Part shown: positions 10,624-18,428 of the stretch, in pieces
Layout: the number at the start of each line of letters is the position of its first letter
Numbering within the stretch: the stretch's first letter is position 1
From: an uncultured Clostridia bacterium
Lineage (GTDB): Bacteria > Bacillota > Clostridia > Oscillospirales > Acutalibacteraceae
Direction: 5' to 3'
NCBI GenBank assembly: GCA_947593615.1
Contig: CANQDR010000001.1
Location: forward strand, 1-64,000
Length of the DNA: 64,000 bases
The notes under the pieces: model-generated
The model's database searches: none
What the model was told of the DNA's origin: nothing
Seen by the model: the letters and a program-made list of their open reading frames with translations, nothing else
Position numbers and translations under genes: made by a program

Positions 10624-13600
10624 ATGTTTTCTAAATTCAGTGTAAAAAAACCGATGACAGTATTTATCGGAGTTGTACTTGTTCTGGTGCTGGGATTTGT
10701 GTCTTTCTTCAAAATGACGCCCGACCTTATGCCTAACATGGACTTTCCGTATGCAATAATTATGACAACATACGGCGGTCAGACTCCCGAAACGGTTGAA
10801 TTGACCGTGACAAAGCCGTTGGAGCAGTCTATGTCAACAATAGACGGAGTTAAGGAAATCACCTCTAATTCGGCAGAAAACTATTCAATGCTGATGATTG
10901 AGTTTGAGGACGGAACAAATATGGACACCGCAACTGTCGATATGCGTTCAAGCCTTGACACAATTTCAGACAGCTGGCCCGACGGCGTGGGAACTCCGTA
11001 TCTGATTAAGGTAAATCCGAATATGCTTCCTGTTGCAATGGTGGCAGTTGACTATGAGGGAAAAAACCGCACCGAGCTTTCAGAGTATGTAAGCAACGAG
11101 CTTATGAACAAAATCGAAGGAATAGACGGAGTTGCTTCGGTCAGCGACAAGGGTGTGGTAACCGAAAAAGAGAATATAGTAATTTCTCAGAAAAAAATTG
11201 ACAATCTCAACAAAAAAATTGATTCCGCGCTTAAAGAGCAGTTTTCGGATGCGGAAGATAAACTAAACAGCGCTAAAAAGGAAATTGACGACAATATTGA
11301 CAGCGCTGAAAACGGAGCTCAGACAATATCATCGTCAATGGAACAGATTTCCACACAGCAGAGCGATGTAGCAGCACAGCTTGCAGATGCTCAGGGAAAA
11401 GCAGAAAACGGAAAAACTCAGCTTTTGTCGGCAAAAATGGAGCTTCTTGACCAAAAATCTTCGCTTACACAGACAAAGCAGACTCTTGAAACTGCATATC
11501 AGGCTCTTCTCACAATTAAGGGTTCATATGACGAGCTTCTTGCTCAGAAAAATACACTTACCAATACGATACAAACGCTTACTGAAATAAACAATGCTTA
11601 TGTTTCCATACTTGATCAAATGAACGGACTGGACGATAACAGTGAGGAGTACATTCAGCTTGAACAACAGCTTGCTCAGATTGATGAGCAGCTTAAACCA
11701 TATAATGTGACAAAAGAAGGCCTTGCACTCGCCATTGAATCGGCAAATGCCGCTTTGGGTACGGTAAACTCATCAATAGAGCAAATCAACCAAACGCTTG
11801 CAGAGCTTGGAACAGACACAGAAAATATGGATTCCTCACTTAAAAGCCTCAGTGACAAGGCCGCGCAGATAAATTCAGGAATTGCTCAGATAGATTCCGC
11901 CATAAGCGGACTTGACGACCAGACCTTTACCGTTAATCAGGCACTTGCAACAATTTCACGGCAGCAGTCAAGCGCTGATTTTCAGATGTCGTCGGCTTTG
12001 ACAGCACTTACTGCAAAACAAAGCGAAGTACAGAGTGCCGTAACTCAGCTTAATTCGGCACAAAGCGAAGTGCAGAGCTCAATCGACTCATTGTCCGAGC
12101 AAAAGGATAAAGCAAAAGACAGTGCAGATATGAATAATACTGTTACTGTTGAAAACATATCAGGAATACTTACCGCTCAGAATTTTTCAATGCCTGCGGG
12201 TTATGTTACCGATGATGACAACAACAGATATATGGTTCGCGTCGGCGATGAAGTAAAAAATGAAAAAGAGCTTAAAACGCTTGCTCTTTTTGATACCGGC
12301 ATTGATGGAATAGGCGTAGTCACACTTGATGATGTTGCAGATATCTTTGTTGCAGACGACTCGGAAGAAATATTTGCAAAGATAAACGGAAAGCCGGGTA
12401 TTATTCTGAGCTTCTCAAAGCAGAGCAATATAGCTACATCAGAAGTGTGCGATAATATCAATAACGATTTGAAAGCTCTTTCCGACGAGAACAAAGGCTT
12501 GAACTTTACAAACCTTTATAATCAGGGAGATTACATTTCAATTGTAATTAACAGCGTGCTTCAAAATCTGCTTATGGGCGCTGTTCTTGCAATTATAATT
12601 CTGTTTCTTTTCCTGCGTGATATAAAACCTACGATTATTGTTGCCTGCTCAATTCCGATAAGCGTTGTATTTGCAATAGTGCTGATGTATTTCAGCGGAG
12701 TTACGCTTAATATGCTTTCCCTTTCGGGACTTGCAATAGGCGTAGGAATGCTTGTTGACAACTCTGTTGTTGTTATTGAAAATATCTATAGGCTTCGCGG
12801 TCTCGGAATATCTCCGATTAAAGCGGCAGTCAACGGAGCAAGACAAGTTGCGGGAGCAATTGCCGCTTCAACTCTGACTACAATTTGCGTATTTCTGCCA
12901 ATTGTGTTTGTTGAGGGAATTACCCGTCAGCTTTTCGTTGATATGTCGCTTACAATAGCATATTCGCTGCTTGCAAGTCTTATTGTTGCTCTGACGCTTG
13001 TTCCGGCAATGAGCCAGAGAATGCTGAAAAACATCAAGCCTCAAAAGGACATACAGCAAAGCAGGATTATGAGATCCTATGAAAAATCTCTGCGTTTTGT
13101 ACTCAGGCATAAGATTTGCTCAATTCTCGTTGTGCTTGCAGTTCTTGTTGCAAGCATTGCAGGTTCTCTTGCAAGAGGCTTCAGCTTTATGCCGGAAATG
13201 AGCAGTACCGAGATCCAGGTAATGGTCACACTTGATGATAACGCAACACTTGAAGAAACTATTGACGCCGCAGAACAGGTCAATGATATACTTAACAAGT
13301 ATGATAAATTTGAAACGGTCGGCGTTATGACAGGCAGCACATCAAGCATTATGGGTATGTCGGCAGGAGGCGAATCAAGTGACGCAGGAAGCGTTGCCGC
13401 ATATGCCGTGCTAAAGGATGAATTCACAAAAGAAAGCGACAGTATTTCTGAAAGTATCAGCAATGATCTTAAAAAAATCAACGGGGAGGTCAGTGTGAGC
13501 GGCGGTTCATCAAGCTCAATGAGCGCTCTGCTCGGCGACGGAAGTATTCAGATCATGCTATACGGCGATGACCTTAAAACCTTGCAGTCAACAGCGGAAG

Positions 13601-14661
13601 ATATGGCAGAAAAACTGAAAACAGTTGACGGAATTGACGAGACCGACAGCGGAGTCGGAGCAACCTCTCCTGAAATCAAGGTAACTGTCAACAAGGAAAA
13701 AGCCTCTAAAAAGGGACTTACGGTTGCTCAGGTTTATCAGCAGATTGCGGCGGCAATAACTGACGAAAAAACTTCCACAACTCTGACAAATGATGACGGC
13801 AGCGATATAGACATTGTTGTCGTAAAAGACGAGTCTAAAACTGTTTCTTCCGATAAAATAGGAAGTATTCAGCTAACTTATACTGATAAAGAGGGAAATG
13901 AAAAAACGACCTCTCTCTCCTCTGTTGCTGACATTTCAAAATCAGAGACCATGAACGTAATCACAAGGCAGGAACAGAAAAGATACCTTACAATCAGCGG
14001 TACAATAAAAAAAGGACACACTATGACTCAGGTATCAAACGATACTAAGGCATTGTTTAATGATTATAATCTGCCTGCCGGCTGTTCAATTGAATATACG
14101 GGAACTGATAAGGCAACTATGGAAGCTGTGTCGCAAATGATGCTTATGCTTATACTTGGTATTGTGCTTATATATTTAATAATGGTCGCTCAGTTCCAGA
14201 GTCTTAAATCTCCGTTTATAATTATGTTTACAATACCTCTTGCATTTACCGGAGGTTTCCTTGCACTTCTTATAACAGGCTTTGATGTGAGCGTTGTGGC
14301 TCTCGTAGGTTTTGTAATGCTCTGCGGTATTATAGTAAACAACGGTATCGTACTTGTTGACTACATCAACAGACTCAGGATTGACGGAAAAGAGCGTGTT
14401 GAGGCCATTGTTGAGGCAGGAAAAACAAGAATGCGTCCGATTCTTATTACCGCACTCACCACAATACTCGGACTTTCGGTAATGGCTCTCGGAATAGGCA
14501 CAGGAGCAGAAATGATGCAGCCGATTGCCATAGTATGTATCGGCGGTCTTGTGTATGCTACCTTTATGACATTATATATTATTCCTCTTATTTATGACGC
14601 ATTTAACAAAAAATCCCTCAGAAAAATAGATGAAAATGAACTTGAAAATATTGACGAATAA
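10624..14661 (+). CDS. RND (HAE1-type) efflux transporter with giant coiled-coil insertion
   Basis: Proton-driven exporter of the AcrB/MMPL superfamily in the plasma membrane. 1345 residues, roughly 300 more than usual. TM1 lies at about 10-31, a helix block at about 640-800, TM7 near 835 and the final block at about 1175-1330. The proton-relay motif LVDNSVVVIEN sits near 710 (one of the two Asp of AcrB is Asn) and the position of the AcrB TM10 lysine reads VNN near 1237. Residues about 192-505, between QKKIDNLN and the NISGILTAQNFSMPAG segment of the porter domain, are a Gln/Ser/Lys/Glu-rich coiled coil. No adaptor or outer-membrane gene adjoins. TetR control is likely; the substrate is unknown. 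Confidence 0.93.
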   Translation: MFSKFSVKKPMTVFIGVVLVLVLGFVSFFKMTPDLMPNMDFPYAIIMTTYGGQTPETVELTVTKPLEQSMSTIDGVKEITSNSAENYSMLMIEFEDGTNMDTATVDMRSSLDTISDSWPDGVGTPYLIKVNPNMLPVAMVAVDYEGKNRTELSEYVSNELMNKIEGIDGVASVSDKGVVTEKENIVISQKKIDNLNKKIDSALKEQFSDAEDKLNSAKKEIDDNIDSAENGAQTISSSMEQISTQQSDVAAQLADAQGKAENGKTQLLSAKMELLDQKSSLTQTKQTLETAYQALLTIKGSYDELLAQKNTLTNTIQTLTEINNAYVSILDQMNGLDDNSEEYIQLEQQLAQIDEQLKPYNVTKEGLALAIESANAALGTVNSSIEQINQTLAELGTDTENMDSSLKSLSDKAAQINSGIAQIDSAISGLDDQTFTVNQALATISRQQSSADFQMSSALTALTAKQSEVQSAVTQLNSAQSEVQSSIDSLSEQKDKAKDSADMNNTVTVENISGILTAQNFSMPAGYVTDDDNNRYMVRVGDEVKNEKELKTLALFDTGIDGIGVVTLDDVADIFVADDSEEIFAKINGKPGIILSFSKQSNIATSEVCDNINNDLKALSDENKGLNFTNLYNQGDYISIVINSVLQNLLMGAVLAIIILFLFLRDIKPTIIVACSIPISVVFAIVLMYFSGVTLNMLSLSGLAIGVGMLVDNSVVVIENIYRLRGLGISPIKAAVNGARQVAGAIAASTLTTICVFLPIVFVEGITRQLFVDMSLTIAYSLLASLIVALTLVPAMSQRMLKNIKPQKDIQQSRIMRSYEKSLRFVLRHKICSILVVLAVLVASIAGSLARGFSFMPEMSSTEIQVMVTLDDNATLEETIDAAEQVNDILNKYDKFETVGVMTGSTSSIMGMSAGGESSDAGSVAAYAVLKDEFTKESDSISESISNDLKKINGEVSVSGGSSSSMSALLGDGSIQIMLYGDDLKTLQSTAEDMAEKLKTVDGIDETDSGVGATSPEIKVTVNKEKASKKGLTVAQVYQQIAAAITDEKTSTTLTNDDGSDIDIVVVKDESKTVSSDKIGSIQLTYTDKEGNEKTTSLSSVADISKSETMNVITRQEQKRYLTISGTIKKGHTMTQVSNDTKALFNDYNLPAGCSIEYTGTDKATMEAVSQMMLMLILGIVLIYLIMVAQFQSLKSPFIIMFTIPLAFTGGFLALLITGFDVSVVALVGFVMLCGIIVNNGIVLVDYINRLRIDGKERVEAIVEAGKTRMRPILITALTTILGLSVMALGIGTGAEMMQPIAIVCIGGLVYATFMTLYIIPLIYDAFNKKSLRKIDENELENIDE

Positions 14662-14679
14662 TATAATATGTTGTAAAAT
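14651..14679 (+). promoter_or_regulatory. possible promoter of the UPF0145 gene
   Basis: TTGACG (14651-14656), 17 bp, TAAAAT (14674-14679). It straddles the 3' end of the RND gene and would give a leader of about 25 nt to the next gene, allowing expression without the TetR-controlled promoter. Confidence 0.5.
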
Positions 14680-14709
14680 TATAATGAAAATAAATTTGGA
14701 GGTACTATT

Positions 14710-15021
14710 ATGATTTTAGTTACTACAGAAACTGTTGCAGGCAAAAACTGTGCTACACTCGGTCTTGTAACGGGAAACACAATTCAGTCAAAACATATGT
14801 TCAGCGATATGGGACAGGGTTTTAAAACTATGGTTGGCGGCGAATTGAAATCTTACACGGAAATGATGGCAAAATCAAGAGCAATTGCCACTCAGCGTAT
14901 GATTGATCAGGCTACCCAAATGGGCGCAGACGCTATTGTATGCGTAAGATACACTTCCGCCTCGATTATGCAGCAGGCTGCTGAAGTTCTTGCATACGGA
15001 ACAGCTGTGAAATTCGTTTAA
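14710..15021 (+). CDS. UPF0145/YbjQ family protein
   Basis: 103 residues matching the small YbjQ family: an N-terminal strand ending in TVAGKN, the central GGELKSYTEMMAKSRAIA stretch (family pattern GGE...Y), then MGADAIVCVRYTSASI and a final GTAVKF strand. The family forms pentameric cytosolic assemblies in known structures, but its biochemical role is not established. GGAGG precedes the ATG. It lies 48 bp after the exporter with a possible promoter of its own, so a link to efflux is only positional. Confidence 0.9.
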   Translation: MILVTTETVAGKNCATLGLVTGNTIQSKHMFSDMGQGFKTMVGGELKSYTEMMAKSRAIATQRMIDQATQMGADAIVCVRYTSASIMQQAAEVLAYGTAVKFV

Positions 15022-15052
15022 TCAGTAACAGAGTGTTTTATTTCTTAAGACT

Positions 15053-15097
15053 GCTGCCTATTTCGTTGTCTTGACAATTGAAAAAGGCAGCTTTCTG
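15053..15097 (+). terminator. probable terminator after UPF0145 gene
   Basis: Arms GCTGCCT/AGGCAGC with an inner TTGTC/GACAA stem, followed by TTTCTGT. The T-run is short, so it is probably leaky. Confidence 0.45.
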
Positions 15098-15189
15098 TAT
15101 ATAAGAGTAATTTTTTCACTTTTTAAGGAGATATAATATTATAATTCTTACTTAATTAAGTGTTCTATTAGAAAGAAAGGATGTTTTTT

Positions 15190-16833
15190 TTGAAAAAGTT
15201 TGTTGCTTCAATATTATCGTCAATTATGGTTTTATGCTCAATTACTACTGCATTTGCGTACCAAACTAAATCTTCAGCTATCGGAAAAACCGGCGGTTCA
15301 ATGGTTGTGCAGGGAGCGTCAGAAAAAAGTTTACTTGCTGAAACTGTTGATGAAAAATCCGAACTTCCCCAAAGTTACAGCAGTGTTGACGCAGGTTTTG
15401 TGACACCTGTAAAAGATCAGGGACAACAGAATACCTGTGTTTTCTTTTCAGGAATGGCAGCTATGGAAACTGCTCTCCTTAAAAACGGATTCGGAGAATA
15501 TGATTTATCCGAAGAACACGCAAACTATTGGGCATCTTTAAGAAATGACGGTAAAGGATGGCAGAGAGACCGTGTGAATTCCGGAGCTTTGTCAATGACC
15601 GGTTACGGCTATTTAACAAGCGGCGGTACTGTTCTTGAAAGTGATCTGCCTTATATGAGCAGCAATAAGGAATATTTTGAAGATTTAAAACATATTGAGC
15701 CGTTGTTCTACGCCGGAGGTGTAAGAGTAATGGACAGTGAAAATATTGATGCAGAGTATTTTAAAAGAACAATAATGGAGTGCGGAGGTATATCAGCTTC
15801 TTTCGCGGTTGTTTTTGACTATATTAATTCGGACACATCAGCATATTATTGCGGTGAAGATTTGGATGTTGACACACTTAGCGTATCGGGTCACCAAGTT
15901 TTTGTAGTAGGCTGGGACGATAATTACTCAAAAAACAATTTTAATCCTTCTCATAGACCTAAAAGTGACGGGGCTTGGCTGGTTAAAAACTCCTGGGGAG
16001 ATATTTTAAGTTATATATGGATCTCCTATGAGGATAAATATTTTGCATCCGGCGTTTTCAGTGAAGGTTTCGCGATAAATGACGTAATTAAAAATCACAG
16101 CTGTAATCAGCTTCTTCAGGTAGATGAATTCGGTCCGACATATAATATGGCTTTTGATGAAAGCTCTGTTGACAATCCATCTGAAATTACTTTCATAAAC
16201 ACCTTTGATTTTTCGGCTGAGATGTCTTCAATAAGCAATGTTGAGTTTTCAACAAGTAATGCAGGCGATAACTATATTATTTACTACATTCCAACAACAA
16301 ACGGTGTTCCGACAAATGACGAAGCACAGTGGACTGAAATTGCAAGCGGTCAGGTGGAATATGCAGGAAATCAGAATATTGCTGTTAATAATTACATTGT
16401 CCCTGACGAAAGCGGCGCAATCGGAGTTAAAATTACCTGTAATGATAAAGAACCTGTCACAATCGGCTGCTGTGAATGGGTTTCAGACTTAAATTCACAT
16501 CAGATGATATTCCTGCCAAGAACACTTGATAACCGCTCATTTGTTAAAAGCGGAAATACCTCTTTCAGCCTTACGGATTACTATAATTCAATAGACGACG
16601 AAATCGGCGGTAATTTCACAATTAAACTTATAGCAAATGTTATTGAAGGCGATGTTGATAAAAACGGAGTCGTTAATGTTATGGACGCAACCCTTGTTCA
16701 GAAAGCTGCTGCCGATATTGAAAAACTTGACGATGATACAGTTACTTATGTTGCTGATGTAAATGCTGACGGTCAAGTGAATATTATGGATGCAACAAAA
16801 ATACAGAAGACAGCTGCAGGATTGCCTGATTAA
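15190..16833 (+). CDS. secreted papain-like (C1) cysteine protease with type I dockerin
   Basis: Extracellular protease that should dock onto a cohesin-bearing scaffoldin. I start it at TTG 15190 (MKKFVASILSSIMVL); the track's ATG 15181 touches the Shine-Dalgarno AAAGG with no spacing. Order: signal peptide (about 1-23), short pro-region, C1 domain with DQGQQNTCVFF (Cys near 83), SGHQVFVVGWDD (His near 235) and VKNSWGD (Asn near 267), a beta-rich region of the lectin-like type found in bacterial C1 proteases, and a dockerin at about 488-547 with two calcium repeats, DVDKNGVVNVMDATLVQK and DVNADGQVNIMDATKIQK. Monocistronic. Substrate unknown. Confidence 0.93.
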   Translation: MKKFVASILSSIMVLCSITTAFAYQTKSSAIGKTGGSMVVQGASEKSLLAETVDEKSELPQSYSSVDAGFVTPVKDQGQQNTCVFFSGMAAMETALLKNGFGEYDLSEEHANYWASLRNDGKGWQRDRVNSGALSMTGYGYLTSGGTVLESDLPYMSSNKEYFEDLKHIEPLFYAGGVRVMDSENIDAEYFKRTIMECGGISASFAVVFDYINSDTSAYYCGEDLDVDTLSVSGHQVFVVGWDDNYSKNNFNPSHRPKSDGAWLVKNSWGDILSYIWISYEDKYFASGVFSEGFAINDVIKNHSCNQLLQVDEFGPTYNMAFDESSVDNPSEITFINTFDFSAEMSSISNVEFSTSNAGDNYIIYYIPTTNGVPTNDEAQWTEIASGQVEYAGNQNIAVNNYIVPDESGAIGVKITCNDKEPVTIGCCEWVSDLNSHQMIFLPRTLDNRSFVKSGNTSFSLTDYYNSIDDEIGGNFTIKLIANVIEGDVDKNGVVNVMDATLVQKAAADIEKLDDDTVTYVADVNADGQVNIMDATKIQKTAAGLPD

Positions 16834-16924
16834 TAAATTACAATTGGTTTTTTAAACACAAACAATAATCATAATATTATCTTTATTCTCATTAAGAATT
16901 AATAATAAAGTATAATATAAAGCA

Positions 16925-16952
16925 AAAACGCGGTGCATAAGCACCGCGTTTT
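16925..16952. terminator. bidirectional terminator between protease and amidase genes
   Basis: Twelve-bp perfect stem AAAACGCGGTGC/GCACCGCGTTTT with loop ATAA. T-rich tails occur on both strands, best on minus (TTTTTGC). It separates two convergent genes. Confidence 0.85.
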
Positions 16953-16962
16953 GCATTTTAAA

Positions 16963-17733
16963 TTATTTGATTTTCTCGGTATAGTCCAGAGCTATCCAGC
17001 CTGCGCCGCTTTTGAGTTTACCCCATTTTGAAGCGCCCTTGCCGTTTTTTTCTTCGACAATTGTATATGCGCCGCCTTTTGGAATTGCACCTGTGATTGC
17101 GTAGTCTGTTCCCGCTCCTTTTCTGATATTCACACCGTCAGATGATGTTATCCTTACAATATAGCTTTTAAATTCACTTTTTTTGCCATTGCTGCCTCCT
17201 GATGACGACGTCTTATAAGTCACGCCAAAGTAGCTGCATAAACCTTTGCAAATGGCTTCACCAATGTTTGTTGTGTTGTTTCTAATCCAGTCTGAGCCTG
17301 TCTTGGTATCGTGGAATTCACATTCAACGTAAATTGTCAGAGCATTCGGCACATTGATTTCGTAAAGTCCTGTCTGATACGAAACGCTGTCGGCTGTTCC
17401 CGGTGAAATTGCGCCAAGTGTTTTAAGCACCGCATCGGCAGCCTTTCTGCCGTTTGAGTTAAGGCAAAATACCCTTGTGCCGCCCGTTATTTTTCCGTTA
17501 TAGGCATTTGTGTGAATCGGCATATGAATATCTGCCTTAAATTTGTCGCTTTCATTACAGCGATTTTGCATTGTATCTCCTGATTTTCCAACCTTTACCT
17601 CAAATCCGCATCTTTTGAGCGCAGAAGCTGTGGCATTTGCAATCTTATCACATTGTGCCATTTCATTTGTGCCGCCTGTTGCATAGGAATTACTGCTTTG
17701 ATTTGACGGACTTAAATATATTTTTTTACTCAT
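16963..17733 (-). CDS. phage-type N-acetylmuramoyl-L-alanine amidase (endolysin) with SH3b domain
   Basis: Peptidoglycan amidase, 256 residues. Amidase_3-like catalytic domain (about 3-175) opening with IYLSPSNQ, a variant in which the usual His of GHGG is not present; HMPIHTNA supplies a metal-binding His and VECEF the catalytic Glu. After a Ser/Gly linker an SH3b wall-binding domain spans about 190-254 (GVNIRKGAGTDY ... WIALDYTEKI). There is no signal peptide, so export depends on the holin upstream; the start overlaps the holin gene by 8 bp and AGGGGAAGA lies ahead of the ATG. Typical of prophage lysis modules. Confidence 0.9.
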   Translation of the reverse strand: MSKKIYLSPSNQSSNSYATGGTNEMAQCDKIANATASALKRCGFEVKVGKSGDTMQNRCNESDKFKADIHMPIHTNAYNGKITGGTRVFCLNSNGRKAADAVLKTLGAISPGTADSVSYQTGLYEINVPNALTIYVECEFHDTKTGSDWIRNNTTNIGEAICKGLCSYFGVTYKTSSSGGSNGKKSEFKSYIVRITSSDGVNIRKGAGTDYAITGAIPKGGAYTIVEEKNGKGASKWGKLKSGAGWIALDYTEKIK

Positions 17734-17962
17734 CTTTTTTATCTTCCCCTTTTTCTAAATTCATTACTGCCGCCGAGCCTGCCGATATTGCTGAAATTGC
17801 AAGTCCTATAAAGGCATGCTTAAGAACATCGCCGTTTGTAAGGTCTATTCCTCCGAAATAAAGCGACAGATTTGTGATTATATATCCGATGGCTGTCTGT
17901 AAAAAAGTACGCAGAGCACGATTAAGACAGTTTTTTGTTAAACAAATGTTTATTTTTTTCAT
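17726..17962 (-). CDS. phage holin (r1t-like)
   Basis: Small membrane protein that would permeabilise the membrane and release the endolysin. From ATG 17962 (MKKINICLTKNC), behind GGAAAGGA, it has 78 residues; the track's longer start at 18001 lies inside the previous gene and lacks a ribosome site. There are two predicted membrane helices (about 16-36 and 47-66) and a charged tail EKGEDKKDE. The NRALRTFLQTAIGYI opening resembles r1t-type holins. The family call is by pattern and context. Confidence 0.75.
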   Translation of the reverse strand: MKKINICLTKNCLNRALRTFLQTAIGYIITNLSLYFGGIDLTNGDVLKHAFIGLAISAISAGSAAVMNLEKGEDKKDE

Positions 17963-17966
17963 AACG

Positions 17967-18224
17967 TCATATTGTCCTTTCCTGGTTTTGTTCATTTTCA
18001 AGATCTGAGATACGGTGATCAGCCGTTTTTAACTTATTCTCAATCACCGCTTCGTGCTGCTCAATAAGATATACACGCTCAATCAGATTATTATGCTTGT
18101 CAACCTTTTTTTCCAGCTGTTCAATTCTGTAGTTTGATAATTTTGATGTTGCAAAAATACCTGCAAGCGAGCCGAACAATGTGCCTGCAAATGAAAGTAC
18201 AGCCAGAATTATCTGTTCTGTCAA
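17967..18224 (-). CDS. XhlA-like phage membrane/coiled-coil protein
   Basis: 85 residues from TTG 18224 (MTEQIILAVLSFAG), with GGAGGTGA at the right distance; the extra N-terminal codons of the track run back through a terminator hairpin and are not credible. A membrane helix at about 5-24 is followed by a coiled coil (about 32-80, YRIEQLEKKVDKHNNLIE). This architecture is usual for the small protein ahead of holin and amidase in Firmicute phages (hemolysin XhlA-like). The stop lies just before the holin start. Exact family uncertain. Confidence 0.65.
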   Translation of the reverse strand: MTEQIILAVLSFAGTLFGSLAGIFATSKLSNYRIEQLEKKVDKHNNLIERVYLIEQHEAVIENKLKTADHRISDLENEQNQERTI

Positions 18225-18248
18225 TTCATCACCTCCACTTATAGGCAT

Positions 18249-18285
18249 AAAAAAAGAGAAATTGCATTCTTTTATGCAATTTCTC
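18249..18285 (-). terminator. terminator between uvrA and the lysis cassette
   Basis: Twelve-bp perfect stem GAGAAATTGCAT/ATGCAATTTCTC, 6-nt loop, followed on the minus strand by TTTTTTT. The T-run ends about a dozen bases before the Shine-Dalgarno of the lysis cassette, so it stops uvrA transcription and also stands directly in front of the cassette. Confidence 0.9.
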
Positions 18286-18360
18286 AAAATATTTTTTAAT
18301 AAAATTAATAGCACGGTAACTCTCGGGAAAAAATGTCTTTTAATTTATCAAACCTGTCTA

Positions 18361-18420
18361 TACAAATTGTGGGCGGGGTCACCCCGCCTGCACGAATTGT
18401 GGGCGTGGTCACTCCGCCTT
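18361..18420. repeat. two tandem 30-bp palindromic repeats
   Basis: Two 30-bp units in tandem, sharing AATTGTGGGCG.GGTCAC.CCGCC. Each holds a GC-rich palindrome (GGCGGGGTCACCCCGCC in copy 1), while the flanks are AT-rich. They lie in the uvrA 3' region, 8 bp after the stop codon, and resemble REP-type extragenic palindromes. Confidence 0.75.
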
Positions 18421-18428
18421 GCCTTCTA

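Noticed and set aside
10624-14661. Gene fusion or assembly join inside the RND gene
   Set aside because: The reading frame, codon use and base composition continue through the coiled-coil part, and both flanks are in the order expected for one RND protein; an insertion is the simpler reading.
16963-18314. Complete prophage
   Set aside because: Flanked directly by a dockerin protease gene and uvrA; no integrase, portal, capsid, tail or repressor genes and no attachment-site repeats.
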